Origin: an uncultured Parabacteroides sp.
GTDB taxonomy: Bacteria; Bacteroidota; Bacteroidia; Bacteroidales; Tannerellaceae
Direction of reading: 5' to 3'
DNA length: 64,000 nucleotides
Assembly (NCBI RefSeq): GCF_947855115.1
Contig: NZ_CANTZW010000003.1
Span: 1 to 64,000 of the forward strand
Shown: positions 8,520-16,876 of the stretch, piece after piece
How the letters are laid out: each line of letters begins with the position of its first letter
Numbering within the stretch: position 1 is the first letter of the stretch
Notes under the pieces: generated by a model
What the model was told of the DNA's origin: nothing
What the model saw: the letters and a program-made list of their open reading frames with translations, nothing else
The model's database searches: none
Translations under genes and position numbers: made by a program

Positions 8520-10097
8520 ATGACAACTAACAAATTTTCAAACCGATACTCGTCTGAGAGAAGAAAATATTTTTTCAAAAGCAAGGCGTTTATTCTGTTC
8601 CTCGGATTATTTTTAGGAGCTGGAATCATGGTCGCCTTATATAAAACATCAGTATACTTCTCTACAGATGAATCTTGTATGATGTGCCACGTACATCCTC
8701 ACGTAGAAAACAGCTGGAAGCTTTCCAAACATGTAAATAATGGAAGTGGAGTCAAGACCCACTGTGTGGCTTGTCACCTCCCGCCTCAAACAAACACATG
8801 GAAACACTATAGCGCAAAGGCCAAATTGGGAATGAAAGATGTCTGGTCATACTTGACTAAAGACAGCGCGGATTTCAACTGGGAAACCAAGTCTGAGTTG
8901 GAACACGCAGTCCAGTATATCCCCAATGAATCATGTAAGGAGTGCCATCAGAATTTATTCCCCGAAGGTATTACCGACGACGGTGTTACGGCACATCTAT
9001 ATTATGACGAGAATGAAAAGAAGCTAGATCTGCAATGTATCAGTTGCCATTTGGATGCCGGACATTACAATCCGAATTATAATCATTCCAAGATGGTAGG
9101 TATACCGGGACAAAATATATCCGGAACATCTTCGATAGATACCAGTCTGTTTTTCAAGGAACCCGCCACGGTAACATCTTTTACCGATTATGTAGAACAA
9201 ATACCCGGCACAATGGTCTCATTCAAAATGATCGCCATTCCCGGAGGTTCATTCAAAATGGGTAGCGAGGAGAATGAAGCGTTTCACAAGGCAGACGAAT
9301 CGCCTGTACACAACGTAACCGTCAGCCCCTTCTTCATGGCTGAGGTAGAGGTGACCTGGGATCAATATTGGGCCTTCTACGGAAATACGATGAGTGAAGG
9401 ACGTACTCCTCCTGAGACAGTATACGCAAACAACAGTAATCCCGATGTAGATGCCATCTCGGGCCCAACACCACCATTCGGGTTCCCGGATCAAGGTTGG
9501 GGTGGCGGAGACCGTCCGGCTATTACAATGACTCATTACGCAGCCGAGACTTTCTGCCAATGGTTATCTAAGAAAACAGGAAAGACCTATCGTTTACCGA
9601 CAGAGGCAGAATGGGAATACGCGGCACGTGGCGGTACGGAAACACCTTATTTCTTTACGGGCAGCCCGAAAGATTTTTCCGATCAAGGTTTCTGGCGTAA
9701 ATTTTTCGACGCTAAAACCGACAGTATCAGTTCTTATGTGATTTACAGCAAGAATAGCAAGAACAAAACACAAGAACCGGATTTGGTAAAAGCCAATCCT
9801 TTCGGTTTAAAGAATATGCTGGGTAATGTAATGGAATATTGTGCCGATAAATATGATCCCGAAGCCTATGCGAAAAGGGGAGGCAATGTTACAGATCCAT
9901 TGGTTACCGAAGGAACTGAATGGGTAGTGAGAGGTGGTAACTACACTTCCGACGCAGCAGATCTGCGTTGCGCTTCCCGCGATTGTACCAAACATGAAGC
10001 TTGGTTAAAAACAGACCCGCAACAACCGAAGAGTATCTGGTGGTACTCCGATATCAGAGGGATCGGTTTCCGTGTAGTATGTGAACCTAACAAATAG
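8520..10097 (+). CDS. Tetraheme NapC/NirT-type cytochrome fused to FGE/SUMF1 domain
   Basis: 525 residues. A single N-terminal membrane helix (about 23-47) anchors a periplasmic multiheme region with four CxxCH sites: CMMCH 53-57, CVACH 82-86, CKECH 139-143 and CISCH 173-177. NapC/NirT proteins accept electrons from menaquinol and pass them to periplasmic reductases. From about residue 235 (MIAIPGGSFKMGS) to the end is a formylglycine-generating-enzyme-like domain: LPTEAEWEYAARGG and VVRGGNY are typical, and LRCASRDC holds cysteines near the FGE active-site position. The FGE-like domain may be a binding or enzymatic module; its activity is not evident. It lies 18 nt ahead of two Tat-type sugar enzymes, implying an exported redox pathway. 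Confidence 0.9.
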   Translation: MTTNKFSNRYSSERRKYFFKSKAFILFLGLFLGAGIMVALYKTSVYFSTDESCMMCHVHPHVENSWKLSKHVNNGSGVKTHCVACHLPPQTNTWKHYSAKAKLGMKDVWSYLTKDSADFNWETKSELEHAVQYIPNESCKECHQNLFPEGITDDGVTAHLYYDENEKKLDLQCISCHLDAGHYNPNYNHSKMVGIPGQNISGTSSIDTSLFFKEPATVTSFTDYVEQIPGTMVSFKMIAIPGGSFKMGSEENEAFHKADESPVHNVTVSPFFMAEVEVTWDQYWAFYGNTMSEGRTPPETVYANNSNPDVDAISGPTPPFGFPDQGWGGGDRPAITMTHYAAETFCQWLSKKTGKTYRLPTEAEWEYAARGGTETPYFFTGSPKDFSDQGFWRKFFDAKTDSISSYVIYSKNSKNKTQEPDLVKANPFGLKNMLGNVMEYCADKYDPEAYAKRGGNVTDPLVTEGTEWVVRGGNYTSDAADLRCASRDCTKHEAWLKTDPQQPKSIWWYSDIRGIGFRVVCEPNK

Positions 10098-10115
10098 TGT
10101 TAAAAAAATAATATC

Positions 10116-11498
10116 ATGAAAAAAGAGAACAGCATTAGCAGAAGATCATTTCTGAAAAGTTCAGCTCTAGCAGGTGCGCTTGGAGCAATTGGAACAGGTA
10201 GTACAGTTAGTGTATTAACTTCTTGTGGCGGCGGCGAAAGCGCAAACACAATAAAGCCGTTGAAAGAGCCCGGTTCTTATTATGTGCCCGAATTACCAGA
10301 TCTCGCGACTGACGGGAAAGAACTAAAAGCTGGTGTGATCGGTTGTGGCGGACGTGGTTCCGGAGCAGCATTCAACTTCTTGAACGCCGCAAACGGGGTT
10401 ACGATCGTGGCTCTAGGCGATACGTTCCAAGAACGTGTCGATGATCTGGCAAAGAAATTAAAAGACGAGAAAGGGATAGACATCCCGGCCGACAAACGCT
10501 TCGTTGGCTTAGACGCATACAAACAAGTGATCGATAGCGGCGTGGATGTAGTGATCGTCGCCACTCCCCCCGTATTCCGTCCGGTTCATTTCCAATACGC
10601 TACAGAAAAAGGTAAACACTCTTTCTTAGAGAAACCTATCTGCGTAGACCCGGTTGGTTACCGTATGATTATGGCTACCGCAAAACAAGCCGCAGCGAAA
10701 AACTTATGTGTCGTAACCGGTACTCAACGTCATCACCAACGCAGCTATGTCGAATCTTATAAGAAGATCATGGAAGGATTGATCGGAGAGATCACGGGTG
10801 GTACTGTTTACTGGAACCAGAATATGCTTTGGTATCGTGACCGTCAACCGGGATGGAACGATTGCGAATATATGATCAAGGACTGGGTAAACTGGAAATG
10901 GCTTTCGGGCGACCATATCGTAGAGCAACACGTACATAATATAGATGTATTCACTTGGTTCAGCGGCTTGAAACCGGTCAAGGCTGTAGGTTTCGGTTCT
11001 CGTCACCGTCGTATCACCGGCGATCAATATGATAACTTCAGCGTTGATTTCACGATGGAAAATGGTATCCATATGCATAGTATGTGCCGCCAGATAGACG
11101 GTTGCGCAAATAACGTAAGCGAGTTTATCCAGGGAACCAAGGGATCATGGAGCAGCGACACGATGGAGATCAAGGATTTGGCTGGAAACGTTATCTGGAA
11201 ATATGACAGCGAGGCCGAAAAAGCGAACTTCAAGCAAACCGACCCATATACATTAGAGCATGTGAACTGGATCAACTGCATCCGTGGCGGCAAACAAATC
11301 GAACAAGCTTCCGAGACCGCTATCTCCAATATGGCCGCTATCATGGGGCGCGAATCCGCTTACACGGGTGCCGAGACCACTTGGGATACCATGACAGCCT
11401 CTGCTTTGGATTATACTCCGAAAGATTTGAACTTAGGAAAGATGGATATGAGCGGCTTTGTCGTTCCTGTACCAGGTAAACCAATCGATAAGAAATAA
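10116..11498 (+). CDS. Tat-exported Gfo/Idh/MocA oxidoreductase
   Basis: 460 residues. The N-terminus carries a twin-arginine signal (SRRSFLKSS, residues 8-16), a hydrophobic stretch and a TSCGGG sequence that could be a lipobox-like end. The Rossmann fold starts at about residue 70 with GVIGCGGRGSG, and EKPICVD near residue 175 is the family's catalytic lysine region. Family members oxidise or reduce sugars and derivatives with NAD(P). Export of a nicotinamide-bound enzyme suggests it folds with cofactor in the cytoplasm. The genes before and after are 18 and 12 nt away, so this is one transcription unit with the cytochrome fusion and the TIM-barrel protein. Confidence 0.92.
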   Translation: MKKENSISRRSFLKSSALAGALGAIGTGSTVSVLTSCGGGESANTIKPLKEPGSYYVPELPDLATDGKELKAGVIGCGGRGSGAAFNFLNAANGVTIVALGDTFQERVDDLAKKLKDEKGIDIPADKRFVGLDAYKQVIDSGVDVVIVATPPVFRPVHFQYATEKGKHSFLEKPICVDPVGYRMIMATAKQAAAKNLCVVTGTQRHHQRSYVESYKKIMEGLIGEITGGTVYWNQNMLWYRDRQPGWNDCEYMIKDWVNWKWLSGDHIVEQHVHNIDVFTWFSGLKPVKAVGFGSRHRRITGDQYDNFSVDFTMENGIHMHSMCRQIDGCANNVSEFIQGTKGSWSSDTMEIKDLAGNVIWKYDSEAEKANFKQTDPYTLEHVNWINCIRGGKQIEQASETAISNMAAIMGRESAYTGAETTWDTMTASALDYTPKDLNLGKMDMSGFVVPVPGKPIDKK

Positions 11499-11510
11499 TC
11501 CATACCGCTT

Positions 11511-12449
11511 ATGGCACTAAATAGAAGAAACTTTTTAAGGACCTCCTTATCCGGCGCTGCTTTGGCAGTAGGAAGCACGGCTTTGGCTTCTTGTTCCTCC
11601 AAACCGGCGAGCACAGGAGAAGGGGAAAAATCAAGCAAGAAGCCCGGCAAGGATCTTGAGTTAAAGCTTTCTTTCCAAGAAGGCATAGCGCCTGGTGAAA
11701 GCTTGAACGAAAAGCTTGATTTCATGGAGAAATTGGGTATTGTTGGTTTTGAACCGGGCGGCGGTGGATTAGCCGGACGGGTAAACGAGATCAAGCAAGC
11801 CCTAAACGGACGTAACATAAAGGTGAGCGCTATCTGTGCCGGCTTTAAAGGCTTTATTCTTTCTACCGATTCGGCCATTCGCAAGGAATGCATGGATACG
11901 ATGAAAGAGATCATCGCCGCTGCCGGTGAATTAGGTTCCACAGGAGTGATAATCGTACCCGCCTTTAATGGTCAAGTCCCCGCTTTACCTCATACGATGG
12001 AGACACGGGATTTCCTTTGCGAGCAATTCAACGAGATGGGAACTTTCGCCGCCCAGCACGGAACCTGTGTCATCTTTGAACCTTTGAACCGAAAAGAGTG
12101 TTTTTATCTACGTCAAGTAGCCGACGCCGCCTCTTTATGCCGGGATATCAATAATCCGGGTGTACGTTGCATGGGCGATTTCTGGCATATGACATGGGAA
12201 GAGACCTCTGATATGGGTGCCTTTATCTCCGGTGGAGAGTACCTCCAACACGTACACGTGGCCAGCCGCAAACGTCGCAGTATGCCGGGCGAGGATGGAG
12301 ATGCCGATAACTACATCAATGGTTTCAAGGGATTGAAAATGATTGGTTACAACAACTACGTAAGTTTCGAGTGCGGATGTCAGGGAGACCGGAACGTGGT
12401 AGTTCCTGCCGCCGTCAAGTTATTACGCGAACAATGGGAGCAAGCTTGA
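11511..12449 (+). CDS. Tat-exported sugar isomerase/epimerase-like TIM barrel
   Basis: 312 residues. A twin-arginine signal (NRRNFLRTS, residues 4-12) is followed by a hydrophobic segment and an ASCSSK lipobox-like cysteine. The rest is an AP-endonuclease-2-like TIM barrel: FEPLNR near residue 200, GDFWHM and SFECG supply the expected metal-binding Glu, Asp and His side chains. In Bacteroidetes, members next to Gfo/Idh/MocA enzymes include 3-keto-glycoside lyases and epimerases. Together with the preceding oxidoreductase it may handle an oxidised sugar in the envelope. The precise reaction is inferred. Confidence 0.9.
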   Translation: MALNRRNFLRTSLSGAALAVGSTALASCSSKPASTGEGEKSSKKPGKDLELKLSFQEGIAPGESLNEKLDFMEKLGIVGFEPGGGGLAGRVNEIKQALNGRNIKVSAICAGFKGFILSTDSAIRKECMDTMKEIIAAAGELGSTGVIIVPAFNGQVPALPHTMETRDFLCEQFNEMGTFAAQHGTCVIFEPLNRKECFYLRQVADAASLCRDINNPGVRCMGDFWHMTWEETSDMGAFISGGEYLQHVHVASRKRRSMPGEDGDADNYINGFKGLKMIGYNNYVSFECGCQGDRNVVVPAAVKLLREQWEQA

Positions 12450-12453
12450 TAAG

Positions 12454-13161
12454 ATGCCTTTAGTATATCCAAATATGCAATTGAGTGAGGTGGTGGAAGA
12501 ACACCCCTCACTCATTCCTGTAATTAACCGGTTTGGTATCCGCCTCGGACTTGGCGACAAATCGGTAAAAACGCTTTGCGAAGAACATTCGCTGGATACG
12601 GACTTCTTGTTAACGGTTATCAATACCTTCCTCAACGAGGAATATTTCCCGGAAAAAAAATTACAGACTTTCCATACATCGCAGATCATCGATTACCTGA
12701 CAAAGACGAATCAATACTACCAGCGTTACCAGCTTCCCAATATAGAACGTCATTTGGGTTCCTTTATCTCAATGAGTACGCCAAGTAATAGTACGCTTGG
12801 ATTAATCGGTCGTTTTTTCTCCTCATTCAAGGAAGAACTTACCGCACGTATCGAAAAAGATGATGAGATATGGTTCCCTTATTGCATGTCATTAAGTAAA
12901 AAATTGGGAAAAGAGCCGGCGGGAACGATCGATGGACTGCAAATCACCTCCGAACAACGTGCGGAAGATACTATCGAGGCTCTTTTAGCCGATTTAAAAA
13001 ATATCATGGTAAAACATCTTTCAGGAGATTATGACGAGAATTTATGTTATGCCGTTCTCTTTTCAATCTGCAGCCTGGAAAAAGACATTAAGCAACATAA
13101 CCGGATTCGGTATCGAATCCTTACTCCCATGGTCTCGGCCATGGAAAAATTATGCATCTAA
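12454..13161 (+). CDS. RIC/hemerythrin-like protein with degenerate metal ligands
   Basis: 235 residues, starting 4 nt after the previous gene. The N-terminal part (about 1-60) resembles the DUF542-like region of ScdA/YtfE repair-of-iron-centres proteins but lacks the CCxG motif. The remainder is an all-helical hemerythrin-like domain. Typical members have HxxY/H..E ligand sets; here the first helix reads DYLTKTNQYY, with Asn where His is usual, and the KEE-type helix reads EKDDEIWFP with no preceding His. Late histidines (MVKHLSG, IKQHNR) remain. It may bind metal differently or act as a non-metal sensor. It is 9 nt from a LuxR-type regulator, so the two are likely partners. Confidence 0.7.
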   Translation: MPLVYPNMQLSEVVEEHPSLIPVINRFGIRLGLGDKSVKTLCEEHSLDTDFLLTVINTFLNEEYFPEKKLQTFHTSQIIDYLTKTNQYYQRYQLPNIERHLGSFISMSTPSNSTLGLIGRFFSSFKEELTARIEKDDEIWFPYCMSLSKKLGKEPAGTIDGLQITSEQRAEDTIEALLADLKNIMVKHLSGDYDENLCYAVLFSICSLEKDIKQHNRIRYRILTPMVSAMEKLCI

Positions 13162-13170
13162 CAATCTGTA

Positions 13171-13752
13171 ATGCATCGGAATAAACAAATAGCGATTATA
13201 CTGTCTGATACCCTAAGAAGTATTGGACTGCAGAGTTTGCTGACCGACTACTTCTCTCCGGTAGAGGTTTGTTATTTCCCGACCTTTGAGATGCTCTCTT
13301 CCACCGGTAGCGATACCTATGACTACTATTTCACCGATTCCGACACCTTCGTGCTTAACTCGGATTTCTTCCTTCCCAGAAGAGGTAAAACCGCTATCCT
13401 CATCGATAGCACAGAAGAACAAGGAATGCTCTCGTCTACAAACCACATCACGATACGTTCTTCTCAAGAGACTATCATCGAGCAAATGCAACAATTATTT
13501 ACGAACGACAGCTCCGGCAGCTTGATTACCGAGAATAATAAGGATTTATCCAACCGCGAGATAGACGTGCTTCAATTGATCGTAAAAGGAATCACCAATA
13601 AGGAGATCGCCGACAAATTGAATATCAGCTTAAATACCGTACTCACTCATCGCAAAAACATCACCGCCAAGCTAGGAATCAAGACCGTATCTGGCCTCAC
13701 TTTCTACGCTATCATGAACGGGATCATCTCCGGAGATGATATCGAACTATAA
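13171..13752 (+). CDS. LuxR/NarL-type transcriptional regulator
   Basis: 193 residues. The C-terminal 65 residues form a GerE/LuxR helix-turn-helix: LSNREIDVLQLIVKGITNK, then IADKLNISLNTVLTHRKNI. The N-terminal half looks like a receiver that has lost its acidic pocket; only scattered Asp residues (FTDSDTF) are seen, so control by phosphorylation is doubtful. It follows the hemerythrin-like gene by 9 nt and precedes a TonB receptor with a palindrome (13778-13797) in between. A plausible job is control of the TonB receptor or of its own operon; this is inference. Confidence 0.85.
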   Translation: MHRNKQIAIILSDTLRSIGLQSLLTDYFSPVEVCYFPTFEMLSSTGSDTYDYYFTDSDTFVLNSDFFLPRRGKTAILIDSTEEQGMLSSTNHITIRSSQETIIEQMQQLFTNDSSGSLITENNKDLSNREIDVLQLIVKGITNKEIADKLNISLNTVLTHRKNITAKLGIKTVSGLTFYAIMNGIISGDDIEL

Positions 13753-13777
13753 TAACTCCGGCGAACAGAACGTCTAA

Positions 13778-13797
13778 AATCACTACATCTAGTGATT
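13778..13797. promoter_or_regulatory. Perfect palindrome ahead of the TonB receptor gene
   Basis: AATCACTA (13778-13785) and TAGTGATT (13790-13797) are exact inverted repeats around a 4-bp centre. The half sites and lack of a T-run suggest a dimeric regulator's operator rather than a terminator. The LuxR-type regulator encoded just upstream is the obvious candidate. Confidence 0.5.
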
Positions 13798-13857
13798 GCC
13801 CGCCTTATTTCTTTACCGTTTCTTCGCGACTGAAAAAATATACTAACAAAAAATTCG

Positions 13858-16182
13858 ATGAAAAGACACTACTTAGTTATCATCGCCCTAAGTGCGTTGG
13901 GGCTGCAAAACGCATATGCCGAGCCAATCAAGGCAAATGAGAACGATACGATAAAGACCTACAACATGGGCGAGGTAATCGTAACCTCGTCTACAAAGGA
14001 AACAAACAATCTCCGCACGTTGCCTGGTTCCGTATCGATTCTTTCCCCACAAATGATCTCCGGCAGGCAGATCGACGCACTAAAGGATATAAGTTCTTTC
14101 GTCCCGAACCTATTTATGCCGGATTACGGGGCCAAGCTGACCTCGGCTATCTATATACGTGGTATCGGAGCGAGAAGCAGCGGACAGTCCGTGGGCTTAT
14201 ATGTAGATAACGTGCCTTATCTGGATAAAAGTACCTTCGATTTCGAGCTCACCGACATCCAGCGCATCGAAGTATTAAGAGGCCCGCAAGGAACTCTATA
14301 CGGTCGTAATGCCATGGGTGGTATCGTCAATATCTATACCATCTCCCCGTTTGATTACCAAGGAAAGAAGCTCTCTCTCTCGGCAGGTAGTTACGGGCAA
14401 TATAAAATCAAGGCCTCCCATTACGCCAAGTTGAGCGAGACTATCGGATTCACCGCCGCTACTTACTATGACCATAACGATGGTTTTTATACTAACGCAT
14501 ACAACGGGAAAAAAATCGACAAGGAAGATAATGTAGGCGGTCGCTTCAAGCTAGAAGGACGTTTCAACCCGAACTTCCGTGCCTCTTATTCCTTTTCTGC
14601 CGATTATACGGATCAAGGGGCCTTTCCATACGGTAAGTTTATTGGTGAAGGTAACACCGATTACAAGAACGTAGAATCTATCAATATCAATGATCCTAGT
14701 TCTTACAAACGACTGGTAATCGCCAACAACCTCTCCCTCGAATATCGGAACGAGCATGTAATACTGAGCAGTATTACCGGTCATCAATATTTCAAGGATG
14801 ACATGAAGATGGATCAAGACTTTTCCCCGCTCTCGATCTTTACTCTCAACCAAAAACAAAAGCAAAACGCTTTTAGCGAGGAACTGGCGATCAAAAGTAA
14901 CACGAGAAACAACTATCAATGGTCTTTCGGACTTTATGGTTTTTACGATGATTTACATACGGATGGCCCGGTTGATTTCAAGGAAGACGGGGTTCGAAAT
15001 ATCTTGCAAAAGACATTCAACGATTTAAAGGATCAATATCCCAAGATGCCGAGCCTGAAGATATTGGATGAGCATTTATATATACCGGGCTCTTTCGATA
15101 CTCCCTCTTTCGGGTTAGCTCTTTACCACCAGTCTACTTACAATAATCTATTCACGGAAGGGTTGTCCATCACCGCCGGTATTCGTTTGGATTACGAGAA
15201 ACAAAAGATGGATTACGATTCGGAGGCCAAGATGAACTTGGGTATCGATCTTCTCGGCACGGGAAATTATATTGGGGTAGATAAATTTTTCCCGATCCCG
15301 ACAACCGTGATGAATGCCAGTATCTCCCAGGATTTCTGGCAGGTGCTCCCGAAAGTTTCTCTAAAATATGAGTGCTCGCCAAGTACATTCACTTATGTAT
15401 CGGTAGCGAAAGGTTATAAGACCGGAGGTTACAACGTACAAATGTCGGCCGACGTAATGCAAAAACAAATGCAATATGATATGATGAGCGCCTTTAAAGG
15501 TATGATACCGATCGAAGTGAAAGAGCCTACCCCTATCGAGGAGGTAGCTGCTTACAAGCCTGAGAAAAGCTGGAACTATGAGATCGGTATTCGTAGTGAA
15601 CTGTTATTCCAACGCCTAAGCGCAGAGTTGACCGCCTTTTATATGGATATTCAAGACGTACAGTTAACCAAGTTTGTAGATAGCGGTAACGGGCGTATCT
15701 TAACGAATGCCGGAAAAGCGCAAAGTTATGGTATCGAGGCTTCCCTGCGTGCCCGCATCATCGATGGCTTGACCGCCGATGTTAACTATGGCTTCACTCA
15801 TGCTACATTCCGGGATTACAACAACGGCAAAGAGGATTTCAAAAACAACTTTATCCCTTATACCCCGAGACATACCTTGAACGTAGGATTACAATACACC
15901 CGCCTGTTCCGTAACGCATGGATAGATCAATTTGCCGCCTCCGCTCAATTTAGTGGCGTAGGAAACATCTTCTGGACCGAACGAAACGATATTTACCAAA
16001 AATTTTACGGAACAGTGAACGCAAAAGTGGGCGTACGTAAAGGTATCATCAACGTAAACCTCTGGAGCCGTAATATAACAAACACTCATTACTCTGCTTT
16101 CTATTTCGAATCGCTCGGAACCCCATTCATCCAACTGGGTAAACCCTTCCAGATCGGCGCAGAGGTAGCGATCGCTTTTTAA
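13858..16182 (+). CDS. TonB-dependent outer-membrane receptor
   Basis: 774 residues. A signal peptide (about 1-21, ending NAYA) precedes a TonB-box-like segment (MGEVIVTSS), a plug domain with IYIRGIGARSSGQS and the RGPQGTLYGRNAMGG signature, and a 22-strand-type barrel ending in a C-terminal Phe. There is no N-terminal carboxypeptidase-like domain, so it is of the iron/cobalamin/siderophore type rather than SusC. No SusD follows. It is separated from the upstream regulator by 105 bp with a palindrome. The ligand cannot be told from sequence; heme or a siderophore would fit the nearby cytochrome, but that is a guess. Confidence 0.93.
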   Translation: MKRHYLVIIALSALGLQNAYAEPIKANENDTIKTYNMGEVIVTSSTKETNNLRTLPGSVSILSPQMISGRQIDALKDISSFVPNLFMPDYGAKLTSAIYIRGIGARSSGQSVGLYVDNVPYLDKSTFDFELTDIQRIEVLRGPQGTLYGRNAMGGIVNIYTISPFDYQGKKLSLSAGSYGQYKIKASHYAKLSETIGFTAATYYDHNDGFYTNAYNGKKIDKEDNVGGRFKLEGRFNPNFRASYSFSADYTDQGAFPYGKFIGEGNTDYKNVESININDPSSYKRLVIANNLSLEYRNEHVILSSITGHQYFKDDMKMDQDFSPLSIFTLNQKQKQNAFSEELAIKSNTRNNYQWSFGLYGFYDDLHTDGPVDFKEDGVRNILQKTFNDLKDQYPKMPSLKILDEHLYIPGSFDTPSFGLALYHQSTYNNLFTEGLSITAGIRLDYEKQKMDYDSEAKMNLGIDLLGTGNYIGVDKFFPIPTTVMNASISQDFWQVLPKVSLKYECSPSTFTYVSVAKGYKTGGYNVQMSADVMQKQMQYDMMSAFKGMIPIEVKEPTPIEEVAAYKPEKSWNYEIGIRSELLFQRLSAELTAFYMDIQDVQLTKFVDSGNGRILTNAGKAQSYGIEASLRARIIDGLTADVNYGFTHATFRDYNNGKEDFKNNFIPYTPRHTLNVGLQYTRLFRNAWIDQFAASAQFSGVGNIFWTERNDIYQKFYGTVNAKVGVRKGIINVNLWSRNITNTHYSAFYFESLGTPFIQLGKPFQIGAEVAIAF

Positions 16183-16210
16183 GGGGTAGCGTTTGATGGG
16201 AATAAAAAAA

Positions 16211-16244
16211 TCGGGAGAGCCGGTTCTTATACCAACTCTCCCGA
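16211..16244. terminator. Hairpin between the TonB gene and the capsule locus
   Basis: TCGGGAGAG (16211-16219) pairs with CTCTCCCGA (16236-16244). Runs of A lie to the left and an AT-rich stretch to the right, so it can end transcription from both convergent units. Confidence 0.75.
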
Positions 16245-16274
16245 TAATATATCACATAAAAACAAAACTGTTTT

Positions 16275-16862
16275 TTATCTAGCTATTTTAAAAATCGTAA
16301 GAAATATCAGCTTAAAGTACTCAAACAATGTAGGATGGTTAATATATCTCATATTGAGTTCAATTTTCGCTGGCATAATATCTTCAACATAAGTTTTGTC
16401 GGGATTTGAAGATTGTCCAAGTAACCTATTTTCATCCATATATACTATAGATGCGTAATCTGTAATACCCGGCTTGACAGCCAACACACGCCGTTGTTCA
16501 GCCGTGTACATATCGACATACTTACGCACCTCGGGCCGAGGACCTACCAAACTCATATCCCCTTTGAGTACATTGATCAATTGAGGAAACTCATCCAATT
16601 TATACTTACGGATATAATAACCAGACCGTGTAACCCGTGGATCACGTCCTCCTACCGTAATAAGTCCCTTCTTATCAGAACCTACACGCATACTTCGAAA
16701 TTTAAGCAACTGAAAATCCTGGTTGTTACGTCCTACACGAATCTGCCTATAAAAAACAGGACCGGTAGAATCACACTTAATCCAAATTGCCAAAATAACA
16801 AACAAAGGACTTAGCAAGATAAGTCCTATCCCGCTGGCTACAACATCAAAAAAACGTTTCAA
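16275..16862 (-). CDS. Initiating sugar phosphate transferase (PglC/WbaP-like)
   Basis: 195 residues, a short member of the bacterial sugar transferase family. It has a single hydrophobic anchor (about 8-30), a KFRSMR motif near residue 55, and the SLVGPRPE signature near residue 105, with KPGITDY further on. The enzyme moves a sugar-phosphate from a UDP-sugar to undecaprenyl phosphate, the first step of capsule repeat-unit assembly. It is the last gene of the reverse-strand locus, 14 nt after the aminotransferase. Together with a DegT aminotransferase and a CapD-like dehydratase, a UDP-2,4-diamino or 4-amino-6-deoxyhexose substrate is plausible. Confidence 0.92.
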   Translation of the reverse strand: MKRFFDVVASGIGLILLSPLFVILAIWIKCDSTGPVFYRQIRVGRNNQDFQLLKFRSMRVGSDKKGLITVGGRDPRVTRSGYYIRKYKLDEFPQLINVLKGDMSLVGPRPEVRKYVDMYTAEQRRVLAVKPGITDYASIVYMDENRLLGQSSNPDKTYVEDIMPAKIELNMRYINHPTLFEYFKLIFLTIFKIAR

Positions 16863-16876
16863 ATCGATTGATTATT

